Both the position numbers and the translations under genes were made by a program. This document shows positions 47,073 to 60,100 of a DNA stretch of 64,000 nucleotides, in pieces; the stretch's first letter is position 1; each line of letters opens with the position of its first letter. The notes beneath the pieces are model-generated. The model saw nothing but the letters and a program-made list of their open reading frames with translations. It did not search any database and was not told the DNA's origin. The stretch covers positions 12,980,515-13,044,514 of the forward strand of contig CM018038.1 of the NCBI GenBank assembly GCA_008638375.1. Direction: 5' to 3'. Source of the DNA: Nyssa sinensis. Taxonomy: Eukaryota; Streptophyta; Magnoliopsida; Cornales; Nyssaceae.

Positions 47073-49371
47073 TTAGCTAGCTTCTTCTATCAGAACTGCC
47101 TGCAATTCTGGTGCTGCCTGTTCCCATGGATTCAGAGGAAGCGCTGAGTATTGTTGCCTCTGGCAACCTGGCTTAAATCTGAAACGTGCCATGAGGGCAA
47201 TGTGGTCCGACGACCATAGAGGTGATGGAAGAGGACACCCCGCCAAGCCTTCACGATCGAGAAGTTCTAGCAGTCCACAAACCTCCAATCCACTCTCTGT
47301 TTGAAAATATCAATATTTAGCCCTTACCCAAAAGAATTTAAGTGTCATTGTCAGATATAATAATACAAATATGGAATGATACAATAAGAATTTTGAGAGT
47401 GAGCTGGTAAAGGAAACACTAGTTCCAAGAAAACCATGATGAAACAATTTCAGTTTTGTTAGGCATATAAATGGGTTCCAACAATTTGACGGCTTCAATC
47501 CTATATTGTTCTGGCATGTGGGGAAACTAAGCAACAAGATAATAAACATGGTACACCACAAAGAGAATTCCTGACAAGATGAGACACATTTAGTATGGTC
47601 AATTTTTGAGTTTTAAACCATCATAGAATGGGACCTAAAAACTGGTAAATCATTATCATATATGTAGGGATAGAAACAGGCACACCACTACCAATATCAG
47701 GCCAAATCCCTGCTTATACAACTCAGTGCACCCAAGCTGAAAAATCATGACAAACATTAGGAATTGATGAACCCTGGTTAAAACATTTAGAATTTCAGAC
47801 TTTTATAGGCTCTTGTATTGTCAAATAGAAAATGGAATCAATTGTTTCAGAATAACAGGGACATTTTCCATGCAAGATCCATATTTAATCAAACAGAAGC
47901 AACAAAACGCAATAACCGAAATTATGCGATGCCAGCATAGATATAACATGGAAGACAATTACAGTTATGCTCAAGTCATGTCATTACCCATAATGATACG
48001 TGTGTAAGGACATGCTAAGCACATTTTCCCGGGAAATTTCAGCACAAAATGTTACTATTTTATTTTGTTACAAATTAAGACATGGGTATGAACAGGTTCA
48101 ACTCCCACCCCAAGTACCAATTACCTATCCCAGAAAAAAAAAATATGGATGTGAACAATAATTCATTATGATGCATGCTTAAAAGACGTGCTAAGCACAA
48201 TTTTCCTGGAAATTTGAGTGTAAAATTTCACTATTTAATTTTGTAACAAACTAAAACATGGGTATGAGTTATGAATAATAATTTGAACAAGCATGTAGAA
48301 TTTCTCAACACATCCTAAGCTTGTTCCCAAAGGAAGATCAGCCCTTGAGTTGCCAAAGGCATCAACATGGAGAAAATTTTGCATTCTACAGTGTAAAGAA
48401 AAAAAAATTATGCAACTAATCTGTGTCTTTTTTGTTTGGTTGTTTCAAAAATGCTAGAATGGGGAAACAAGACCACTGAATTAAAAGAGTATCCCAATGC
48501 TTTAAATGAACTTACATTATGCCCATTATATGGTTTGTGAGCAACTAAAATGGAAATTTTATCATTAAAGTCTGGAAATATAAACTTTAAGCAGAGTAAA
48601 AAATGTCTGACTTTCATGTTATTGTACAGAAGCACAGGAAGAAATTCTTAACAATATGCAGGGACTGCACGTGCCACCAATGCCATAATACAATTTTACA
48701 TAACAGGCTTTTTTTGGGTGATGAAATTATTTATGTTCTCAATGGCAAACTTTATAGAAGATGCCAAAAATGGACAAATTTTAAATTCTTTTCTTTTGAG
48801 TTTTCAACTCCAAAGCTAGGCAAACTTAAAGAGCTTAAATATGTTGTCAATTTCAAGGAAACCTAAGGGAATGCACTGTAACATGAAAGAGAACTCAATC
48901 ATCCAAGCAAAGCAACTCATGATATTGACTAACTCCACTAGGCTGAAAACTTTAGCAGTGACAATGCCAATATAATATCTACAATACCTGTATAGAGAAT
49001 ATAATCTAATGTTGATGAGAATGTTGGCTTGAAGAGAGTGAACAAAGGCTCATTAGTTTGTGTGTTCATCTTCTCTTTTTGCTGTTCCTCAACTCCCCCA
49101 GAGTGAAGTAGAGATGAATATGCACTAGCCTGGAAAAGAACGAATACAAAAGTGCATTAGAGATCAATAACAATAAAATAGTAGTGATGACGATGATGAT
49201 AATGACAATGACAATGACAATGAAAAATATGATAACGTTGATGATAGCAATAAAAATACAGTAAGGGGAACTGGGAATGTAACTCACAAATACAATAATT
49301 GACAACATTTGAAGAAACCAACTAAAATATAGATATATTCAGTTATTTAACATGTTTCCCAGAATGTAGAA

Positions 49372-49416
<45 letters not shown>

Positions 49417-52400
49417 GCATAAATTGAACTGAAGTGTCTTGATATTCCCTCGAAAGTAAAAGCTGAATTCAAGCATTCACAAGGCATGTAGGTGGAAAAA
49501 TTCTTAGACCCATTCATATAAGGGAAATCTAAACATATTGCCCAGAAATTGTTTATACTAGAAATGTAAAATTTAGAGCTGTGAGCACCCAAAAAAAAAA
49601 AAACAAGAGACCTCCAGATGCATCAGGGGGAAAAGCTTGAGGTTTTAGAGTTGTAAAACTTAAAGAGGAAAAAACTGGACTTACCAGATGCATTGAATGG
49701 AAAGGCTTCAAGTGTTGGTATATCGCCAATGGATCACCTTCCTTGTTAGGTTCAACCCCGCCAGAGATTAGGAATTCATGAGGCTCACTGCAATAATGAA
49801 CGAGAATATGTAAGCAGAAAAAAAAAATGTACATACAATTTAAGAATAAAGCACAAAATTCCCTACGGCCTTTCTAAGCCTCAATATGCTCTAATCAGAG
49901 AAGAGAAGAGAAAGAGATGCATTTTAGGGACAACTTTAAGACTAAGTAATTTTGGGGAATGACATTATATAATAGAGAGGGTTTGAGTGGAAGACAGCCA
50001 CTTTGTGCAAGTAATAAAAAAGGTCAGGTCTCCACTCAGCTCCATCCCTCCCATATTGAAGACTTGCAGCAAGTGTGATATGGCACAATGGCGAGAATGT
50101 GTTAGACTCTACTACTGTCAGTTCTAATTGCCAACTGATCCATAAAAATCAAATCTGAAATCTGACTATTACTGAAAGATAGCTTCAAACATGAATATTT
50201 TCTTAACTTAATTATATTTTTATTAGAATTATTTTATTAAAATCAACAAAGAAAATCAATCACAATTGACAAATAAAAGCACAAGCTAATTTCTCAATTT
50301 TCTTAGGCAAGCCAACAATGAGAATGTTTGAATTAGTTTGGAGCCAAGAGATTTCTCGTTTATTACATTGTCTTTCAGCATCATGCCCACCTATATAGAA
50401 CCAAATTGATAGTAATGGCAGAAAACTAACCTTCCAGGAAGAGAGTTCATATCCCCACAGATCACAACCGGAATTTGTGAATGAGAAATTTTCTCAAGTC
50501 CTTTGATGAGATTAACTACCTGAGGTAACAGAAAAAGATGAAGTCATTATGTGATTTTTAAAGAGAAGATAAGAGGAGGAGAACTAAATGGATAAAGTCA
50601 CACCTGAAATAACTTTGTATCGGGAAAGCTTGAATTGGCATGTATATGAGTGTTTGCCTGCGTTTCAAAAGAATGAATGTGTCAGTGCATCAGGTTTTCT
50701 TAATCAAATAATGTTGTAGAATTAATATAAATGTATACTGTACCACACAAATTGCATCATTAACAATGCCATTTTCCACCGTCTCTAATATTACAACAAG
50801 TGCAATGTTATCCTGCAACATAAAAAATGATAACTTTGATAAGAGTTCTAAGACATTTGAGTGGAAATGAATCAACTAGAATATCGTAAAGTATTTGAAC
50901 AATTTAAGAAATAAATACCTTCATTAGCCGAAAGCAACCTTCATTTCTGCTATCAGGTTTCATTGTTTCAACAAGAGGCTGTGCTATTTTATCAAACTCA
51001 ACCTACAATATGTGCAATAGCATCATTAAAAACCTCATTTAATAATTAACAACAAAAAAAGAAAAATTATAGTTTATTTACCTCATATTTAATGATTGCT
51101 TTGAACCGATTAGCACGGTAAAATATGGCACACCCATCAGTCGTATATCTATTTTCTATATACACCTGCAAGGTCACAAAAGTTAATTATTGTATTGTAA
51201 ACAGATATACATGAAAAGTTATCAAGCTAGTTCATTGATGTTTGGTAAACCGAGCCTTGTTTCAAAGGCTTTAATCATTTTAATGTGGGAGCCTGATAAA
51301 CTGAGTATTTATCTATTTGAAATGAACACATTAATGATGATGTTGAGATGATGAGTGAAATAGGAGAAAAGTAGCCTAAGAAAGAAACCAACTTGTGAGA
51401 AGCTTGAGATTGCACCAATCAAGGACAAGATGAAAGAAAATCAACATAAATGGTTTAGTAATGACTAATGAAAACCAATGACTGCAACACTGAGGAGTGA
51501 TTTATCCAAAGTTAAATGTGTTAAAACATTGTTCATTTCCTTGGCAACTGGCATGGTCACCTATGATTTAACAACATAGGTGCCTTACGAAGAGCTGAAT
51601 GACAGAATATTTGAACAGCCAACCATTCCTAAGTTAAATTGAGTTAAATTTCCATTTTTAGACACTCATGTTTATACTTTATACATAGATGTCTGTTATA
51701 TGGATAATTCTAATGAAAGATTTTATATTGAATTTCCAGAATTATATAGTTATACAACAGCCTATGAGTAATGTAAAACAAATTTCATATTCTAAGTTCT
51801 AACTTCATTTATGGAAGACATACTAATTTCTTAATCACCCATATGCTTATTGGTGGAAACAATGTAAACCATTTTGATTACTTTGCTCAGTAAACAGAAA
51901 TACACATTAAAGCATAGATTAACAAAGCCCATATGAAGGCATATGAAAATCATAGAATCATCCAACATGATACATCCCTAAATATGTATCAGGTATTTTC
52001 AGGAAATTCTCATTAGTAGTGAAATCAATGGTCCAAAAGTGCATAACTATTAGCATAAAATAACATTTGTAGAAGCATACCTCTTTGGTTTTCTTCTTAT
52101 AAATAACTGAGTATCCAAATTCTGCCATATGGGGTTTGAGGAAATCTTCGAAATGGTCACTTTGTACCTGCCCAAATCACAATGAAGATGATGTAAGTAA
52201 AGTAAGTGGTATAACAAATGCAATGCCAAGCATTTCAAAAACCATACACAAAGGAAGAAGAAAAAAATAGAGGAAAGGGGAAAACAATAGAAAACACACC
52301 TCCTGAAGACAAAGGATATCTGCATTATAGCTAAGGATCTCATTAAGCAAATGTTCTCGACGGTATTCCCATGTTAGAGCCCAAGTGGGGCAATAACTGT

Positions 52401-54429
52401 ACACATTGCTACTAACATACAGATCAGCCAGGATATTATATGATAGCACACTGAATGATCCACCACTGGCTTCAACATTTATATTCTTAAGTTTCCTTAT
52501 GGATCCAATTGGCATCATAGAACGACAGCGAGGGATAGGGGAAACAATTACTCTGTCAGTAACTATCACATTTACTGGAGACAATGGGATGCCCGTTAAA
52601 GAATCTATAGCAGCACACTCCAACCTTAGACGGAAGCCAAAATCATCCCATGAAGGTGTATAAGTTTTTGAAGAACCCAACAAAATCCACTCACTTCCTT
52701 CTCTTTCCATCACTATTGAACTATCATCATCCGGTGCTGAGCCATTTGCAGAGTAGTCATGGTAACTCTCTTTGACTGGTATATGCACTGCTGTACAACA
52801 AATAAATTGCGGCGTAGCTATCTCAACATGGTGAACAGAACAAGTACAATGCTCCCTAAACCTGTTTATATTAAATTTTCAGAATTAATTGCTTGCAATT
52901 TAGGATGAGATGAATAAACACAAAGCAACTGATAAGTGACAAACAGTAATCCACAATACAAAGGCCCTATACTAGACTGCAGTCCCTTTTCATACACATT
53001 TCAATACATAAAAAAAAATTTGTATTAGTTTTAATACACATTCAGATTGATTGGGCTGCCACATCATTTGGGCAGTGTAAGAGATACCACATCATTTGGA
53101 TAATACTTTTTTCATAGATTAGTATAGTAGCACCTATGTTGATGATTCAAACAATGTTGTATGTGTTGAAGGATGTACAGTGATAATTTGACGGATCCAA
53201 TTTGTTCTTTCTATTTTTCTAAAAAAAAAAGATTCATGATTTTTTTTTATTATAATTTTTTGAACCTTAAATCTAGTGCATTGTTACATATTGCCTGATA
53301 TTGATCTGAAACAATGTAATTGAGTTGTCTCTTGGCCCATCAAAATAGTACCATGATTCTGAACCATAGTGTGAATCCAATCTATATACTCCCCATAGAA
53401 ATTGTAACTGATATATACCATGACTCTGAACCATAGTGTTTTAGGGAAAATTATGGTTAGAATAAATATTCAGGGTGAAAATACATGTGGGTGTTGATTT
53501 TTTGAAAATTTCAGTTAAAGTAAGTCATCCAAAAATAAAATACAAAAAGATAACAAATTTACACTTAACCTAATGTGTTAAAAAGTATATTACAAAAAGG
53601 GTAGTAATTTGTGGCGAAATGACTAAGAATGTACATCTTCTGATTCGTTATGTACCACTATTTATTCATAATGTAATATTTTTTGTTTCTTATGTACTAT
53701 CATTTTGTTTAATGGGTATGATAATTCTACCGCTTGTACAAAAGACACAAGTTGGATGTCATTAAATCATTATATAGCACTGTTTTTGTACAAAAATCGA
53801 TACAATAATGTACAATTTTAAAAAAAAAAAATGCACCAGCATCCTCTAACATCCTCATACCCATGAAATTACGTTTCTTGTAATTGATTTTTAAATGACT
53901 TACTTTAATTAAAATTTTCAAAAATATCAACACCCACGTGTAATTTCAGCCTGATTGATTGCTCTAACCATAATTTTTCCTAATTTTAATTCAATCTACC
54001 TCGGCATGTAGGAGCCATTTTTTGATTTATGAAAATATGATAAATTTTAATATTTAATAAATTTTTAATTTTTTTATATCTATTAATTATAAACAATTTC
54101 TAATTATGTTGGTTGGAAGCATTTGTGAATACCAAATAACTTGTCAAGAAATACTTTCATTCATACTTGTACTAAAACATGTTTAAGGACAATCTTTAGT
54201 CTATTCCTTCCACAATCAAGAAGGACTGGATTAACATTGGATAATGACCTTAAGTTTAACTAATATATCCTTGTTTATGAAATTATACCCAAGGAATAAA
54301 AAAGGGAAGAAAAGGGGGAAAAAAAAAAACAGTGTTTGACAAATAAAATTCAGCGGCTACATGACAGAAACTAAAAGATAAGAACTATAGATGGACAAAT
54401 AGTCAAGGATACAGAATGTAGGAAAAACG

Positions 54430-54472
<43 letters not shown>

Positions 54473-54752
54473 GGTGAGTAACTTCAAATTGGGCAATAAA
54501 ATCAATTTTAATTCTATAAAATTTATAAAAACTAACTATTACTACATATAGCTCTAACAATTAAAAATGAGAAAACTTTAAAAAACCCATGGACCCACAT
54601 ACACATACAAATTAAAATTAAAAGAAAGAAAATATATAAAAGAGAGCATACCAGGTGAATATAACGGTAACGGTGCCATGTTGAGAAGCTTGTGCCTCGA
54701 GTCGAACCGAAGGCTTTATCTCACATCCCACCACGGGAATAATCGATCTCAT
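47073..54752 (-). CDS. CCR4: CCR4-type poly(A) deadenylase, intact copy
   Basis: Eleven minus-strand exons: 54752-54652, 52861-52300, 52167-52081, 51165-51082, 51002-50919, 50812-50744, 50657-50604, 50519-50431, 49787-49685, 49129-48988, 47296-47073. They have matching phases and GT/AG ends and join to 1599 nt, 532 residues. The endonuclease/exonuclease/phosphatase domain spans about 170-500. Catalytic motifs are N176 (LSYNILADLY), E221 (DILCLQE), D370/N372 (VVICGDMNSLPG), D453 (STLDYILY) and D489/H490 (SSDHIALMARF). The N-terminal part ('VVGCEIKP', 'CSVHHVEIATPQF') follows plant CCR4a/b, which lack the leucine-rich repeats of the yeast protein. The enzyme is the Mg-dependent 3' exonuclease of the CCR4-NOT complex, shortening poly(A) tails in the cytoplasm. 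It is somewhat shorter than the roughly 600 residues usual in Arabidopsis; 13 residues (KSFTDAWQNQDSL region) present in copy A are deleted in frame. Confidence 0.88.
52862..54651 (-). other. Intron 1 of the intact CCR4 gene, containing the B/C join
   Basis: Homologous to the unit A intron. The third occurrence of 'aacatcctcatacccatgaa' lies near 53849. A (TA)n run of about 40 bases is at 54433-54471. No gene. Confidence 0.7.
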
Positions 54753-54800
54753 GCCCACAGTAAATTTACTTGCGAATTGTACTGTATCCATGTACGTGAT

Positions 54801-55432
54801 TGTTGGACCAAAAATAATCTAAAATTTGTCGAAGGAAATTATTTCTCACAATATAATAAAAGGATGAATTCTGATGGAAGAAAAATAATGAAACGGAGAT
54901 ACAGTGATGAATTAGAAACACGTATCAGTCAATAAAAGAATGTATCGTGAAACGTGAAGATATGCAACAAGTTTAATGAGAAGCAGAATAACAGTAGCAA
55001 ACGTTTGGAAATATTATTGATGAACAATCTCACGGCCACCACTCTTTGGATTTTTTTTTGGCTTACTGGATGACTTGGGCTCTCGGCGCACAGGACAACA
55101 ACGTGCTTACATCCATATATATATATATATATATAAATTATATAAATCCTAATCCTAATACAATTAGGATTTCTAATAAATTATATAAATCCTAATCCAA
55201 TACAATTAGGATTTCTAATCAATTATATAAGTTTTAATCCTAATACAATTAAGATTTCTAATTTTAATTAAATAATAATATCACTCTCACTAAGACAAGG
55301 ACTGCTAGTCTGATTAGAATCAAAATAAATCAAATATTATGACTATCATAACTCAACTTTAAAAACCTACTAAAAATATAATAATTTGGTTTAATTAACT
55401 CACATATGAACAAATTCAACTTTATCTTTACA
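54801..55432. mobile_element. LTR-like insertion in unit C, 632 bp
   Basis: Relative to unit B ('tgtacgtgatgcataaatt'), unit C continues after 'tgtacgtgat' with TGTTGGACCAAAAATAATC and returns after TTTATCTTTACA. TG/CA ends suggest a Copia-like LTR, but there is no clear target duplication and a few bases differ at the right join. It contains a 43-bp repeat three times ('aaatcctaatcctaatacaa' type, 55135-55265). Confidence 0.5.
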
Positions 55433-55634
55433 GAGAAAGAGAGATTTGATGAATAAATTCTAAGTTTCTACGATGAATATTTAGAAAAAAAAGGGAGGTT
55501 AAATTCCACGTTTCTACAATGAAATTTTAAGAAAGAAAGAAAGAAAGCTAGCGTAAAGATATTATTAGAGAAAAGAGGAGTACGATAATATATATATATA
55601 TATAGGCTTCCTAACCCAACTGGGATTAGGGGCG

Positions 55635-55682
<48 letters not shown>

Positions 55683-55689
55683 TTTCCTA

Positions 55690-55872
55690 ACCCAATTGGG
55701 ATTAGGTTGCCACTATGCGAGTTCGCGATTAGGTTGCTACTGTGTGAGTTCGCGATTTTTCTGATACATTTGGTTAATAGGCTGTTAGACGTATCCGGAG
55801 TTTTACCCGCTCGGGGTAGCCAAGGGCGAAATAGCCCGGGTCCTGGGTGGGGTTCTCTAGTAAAAAAAAAAA
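55690..55872 (+). mobile_element. GC-rich insert with A-tail, possibly SINE-like
   Basis: A block much richer in G and C than its surroundings ('tacccgctcggggtagccaa', 'gtcctgggtggggttctct') ends in an A11 run. It begins with two copies of 'gagttcgcgat'. It is absent from units A and B. An A-tail would fit a short retroposon, but I do not see a clear RNA polymerase III promoter or target duplication. Confidence 0.35.
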
Positions 55873-56636
55873 CAATGTTTGACCAATAAAACACAGTGGC
55901 TGCATGACAGAAACAGAAACTAAAAAAAAATAGTGTTTGACTAATAAAACTCAGAGGCTACATGACAGAAACAGAAACTAAAAATAAGAACTATAGATGG
56001 ACAAATGGTCGAGGATACAGAATGTTAGAAAAATGATATATATATATATATATATATATATTCTGGGTGAGTAACTTCAAATTTGGCAATAAAATCAATT
56101 TTAATTGTATAAAATTTATAAAAACTAACTATTACTGCATATAGCTCTAACAATTAAGAATGTGAAAACTTTAAAAAATTGATGGTAGAGTTCACATGGA
56201 CCCACACACACATACACATACACATACACATTGAAATTAAAATTAAAAAATTATTATTTTTTAAACATTTAATTCTATTGAATTTATATAAAATTTTAAT
56301 AAAAAATTTTAAAAAAATATCATTATAAATATTTAATATGTAATAAAAAATTTTATTATCATATAATCGGGATAAACCCAAACTCTAAGGAAATGAAAAA
56401 ATCCATCCCAGAGTTGATGGATTCTAACAGGACGGGTTAAAGTCTTAACGATTCAATTGAAATTATAATGTGGGGATCTCTGTTATTTTCTTTTTTATCT
56501 TTATATTTTGTTTTTTAGAATAAATACCGACCTTTTTTTGGGGGTGCTAAATACCCGCCTTTTAAAAACGTAGAAAGCATTTCACTCGCCTCGCGATCTT
56601 TGTAAAGCAGAAATCAGAATTTGAAACCGAGAGAGA

Positions 56637-57105
56637 ATGGAGGGGATTGAGTTCGAAAGCAGAGACGCAGCTCTGAAACCAAAAATCGCCGTTCGTTGTG
56701 CGAAAGCCGCAATTCTTCTTTCTTCCTTGAAAACAACCAAAAATCGTTGCCTTAATTCAACAAATCGCCGCGAAGACGAGGTCTGTCTCTGTCCTCCTCT
56801 ATATGTATACAAAAAACGCAACAAATACACTAATACATATATATATGTATATATATATATAGTTATGTTATGTAAGTTTAACAGTGATTCTGAATCTGCA
56901 AGTTGTATTACTACTTTGAATGTAGTCCGAGGAAAGTGAGATGTTGCAGTGGAAAGCGATGGAGGATCTGAGGGGAGAATTAGCGAGGGAGCGAATGAAG
57001 AATCGGAGGATGAGGCTTTGCAGCGTGATGGAGTTACTTCTTCAGATCACACTTCTGCTGTCTCTTTGGACTTTCTGTTTGGTTCTCGCCTTCAAATTCC
57101 TTTGA
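56637..57105 (+). CDS. Small tail-anchored membrane protein (copy C)
   Basis: Exons 56637-56780 and 56926-57105 encode 107 residues, the same length and splice phases as copy A at 17243. Differences are few: RYAKAA to RCAKAA, TTKKSCHN to TTKNRCLN, the exon 2 start YEESEM to SEESEM, QRKAMEDQ to QWKAMEDL. The C-terminal hydrophobic anchor (ELLLQITLLLSLWTFCLVL) is unchanged except for one Ile to Val. Unrecognised family. Which of the two copies, if either, is expressed cannot be told. Confidence 0.65.
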
Positions 57106-60100
57106 ATTTTAACTGCATTGTCTTTCTATGTTCATTGATGGTCTTTGAAAACTGTATGAGGTACTCGATCTCATATTCTGTGTTTTCATTGATGATCTTC
57201 AGCACATTGTTCTGTTTCAATTGGCAAGCGTCACTTGAAGGAACCCTAGTGATATTGTTTTTGCCATCATTTTAGAGAGTCAAATGATGTAAAATCACTG
57301 AGTTCTTCTATCCTAATCATTGTCAGTTGTTGAATTTTAGGATTCGACTCTCATCCACCTTGATTATTTTGGATTATCTTATCTAACAAAAACGTTTATT
57401 AACAAACATGTTCATGTTAGCTCTAGGTTGTACGTTGCATCAAGATAGATTGAAAACTTCTTTTATGTCACTAACATTTTGAATCCACATTAGTAGGTGT
57501 TTTAAGGTCTACCAGGCAACACACTCAAACAGTATCTAATCAAGTATTTATTATTTAATAATGAGTCATATAACTGGAATTTTTCTTATTTCATAGCAAA
57601 TAAAATTTTCTTAAATGATGCATTCTCCAAATTTTGATTGTGGATTTATCTCTTACCAATTTTCCTGTGAATTTAAGTTTTAGTGCCAAACTACATAAAT
57701 CCATATGTTTCTTTCTTGTAATTTGTTCCTTTACTTCTTGTCATTTTTAAATACAAACATGCATTTAGAATGCAATAGGTGAGACTTCACTTCCCTTGTT
57801 TGTCAAATTATATAAGAATTTTGAATCCTCTTGATCTTTTATTTCAAACCTAAGTTATACAGCCCCCCCTTTTTTTTCCTTGGAATACATTCAAACTCTT
57901 TTTGAGAGTCATACTTAAGCACATGCTTATACCACCAATATGCCTTACCAACTAAGCTAAACTTAAATATTTTAGATAATGGGTAGTATGACATAACCAA
58001 AGAAAAGATGAAGAAATTAAAAAATTCTCTAGAATTTTACACCTGATTATTGATTCAATTACAGAACAACTTACTACTTAGACGTGCATTCCTTTGCTCC
58101 TGGAGAATCATCTCTTTAGTTTCCTTTAAATTTTATCCCTTTCAACTTTGCTTTGTTTTACATGAATTACTGTCCTAACTTGTAGAAAAAGCGTCGTTAT
58201 GACAACAGGAGTTTCGAGTAAAAATAGAAAATTTTCTTTTATCCCAGTTATTCACCACATTACTGTCCCAACTTGTAGAAAAATCTTCAAATGTTAACTC
58301 ACCTTGGTTCAACTATTTGAAATTGATTACATGAGTCCTTTATTGCCATTTTACCCTTATCCTCATATGCAGTCACAGCACTTGATAGCAAGCCCTTTCC
58401 ATCTGGTTGCTAAGAAAATGAAGGAAAATGAAAAAGGCAAAAATTGACTCTAATGCTCTGCTATTTAGGTTTTTACAAAACAATAAAATGAGTTACCTCA
58501 ACTTCACCAAATAGTTGTATTGGCCTATTGGGCTCCACTCACTAGAAATATTTTATTTTATGTATTTTTCTCAAGTCCTAGATAGTAAATTCTAAGATTT
58601 AAAAATTGGGTTCACATAAAATCATTGCTTTCCCGATGTCTTGGAAAAATCAACCTCGCCACTTTTGAAAATTGGAAATACTTTTGAAGAATGAGGAGGA
58701 ACCTGTATTCATATCCCTTCTTCTGTACCGAAATATGCTTATTAGCACTGTTGCCCCAACTGTAAACTAAATGCTCAGCTAGATAACTGAGTAGGCATGG
58801 AAACCAAATATTTTAGGATGGTATTTTAGGCCACTGCAGTGGCTCTTGTGAGGCTTCATTTTAATAATTCTTTAGCTAAACAGGGGTTAGGAGTTTTTAT
58901 AATTTTAGTAGCATTTTAGGGGGGAAAAGGAAAAGAAAATTCTTTAGGGGACTGAACCAGGAATATAGAAGTAAAATCAAGAAAATTGTACGGCATGCAA
59001 GTATGACCTACAATCTAAGAAGTACTGATACGGACACGGGACACGGATACGACACAAATATGTAGACACGTTATTTTTTTAAAAAAAAGGATACGTTGAA
59101 TATATATAATTGTTTTAAATTTTTATATAACCATACAATAAAAACTAATGTTATTTCAATTAAAATTGGTATAAAAGCACATAAATTTTTAAAAATATTA
59201 TTAAAATATTAAAATAACAAAGTCATTAAATAAAAAATAAAGAACTTCATTATTTAATCATCAACATTCATGATTTAAATTTTTAGACATGTGTCCGGAA
59301 AGTGTCCGAGAGTGTCGGTGTCCAACACGTATCCGATACGGACATGTAAACCAAAATAACATGTCCGTACTTCATAGCCTACAATTTTGTCAATCTGGTC
59401 CAAGTTTACAAATGCTAGATGGCTTTGATAGTGATTTAAACAGGTGTTAGTGTAACATGCCGTTGCTACATATCAATCCTGGGATAACAACAGTAACAAT
59501 AATAATCCATGCCACAGAATGATTAGATCAAGCTGACATTGCATTGGGCTGGCATTTTGCCTGCCACACTGGTACTCATCCTATTCTGTTTCCTATTTGA
59601 GAATGTCATGCTACAGTTTGTATTCTTGTGCTGAAAAGATGATCCACAGAGAAATGCCATGAGAAATTAGTAATCTATGAAGTTGACTCTTATATCAGCA
59701 AATCTACAGAGAACCCCTTTAAATGGTGCAGTTTTGGGTACATCTAACATTCTACTGTTGCAACGTGCATTTCCCTGTCTACCCACAAAGTAGGGTGTTT
59801 TTGAATCACACTATTTACAGATGCTATGGAATTACATTCTTACAACAGTCTGTATATATCTCATTATTCACAAAATTTTCTATGTATTCACTCATTCACC
59901 ATGCATTTGCCTACATCAGATCCAAGTCCAGCAGTGATATTATGATACAAGTGAAAACTGCATCAGCACACAGGCTTACGTACTATATTACATTTTAAGT
60001 GAAAAGGATGCATACACTCCCAACCCAATATCCAGGACAAATTTCATGTTGTCTGCCATCAGGGAAGCAGTTCAGGACCTGGAAAAGAGCAAGAAACCCG

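Larger units (their letters stand above)
35797..53840. repeat. Tandem unit copy B (about 18 kb)
   Basis: It repeats unit A, with matching landmarks at near-constant offset: CCR4 last exon 28517 to 47073 and CFL1 fragment 25943 to 44512 (about 18.56 kb apart). It lacks the small membrane protein gene, the last exon of gene X and the hAT element, and carries a private 3.05-kb solo LTR. Near 37020-37110 the order of short blocks differs from both A and C, so there has been local rearrangement. Confidence 0.85.

Noticed and set aside
42451..53840. Possibility that units A and B are two haplotypes wrongly joined
   Set aside because: Not excluded, but each unit has different private insertions, the joins lie inside a gene that reads correctly across them, and a third copy follows. 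A real array is more likely.
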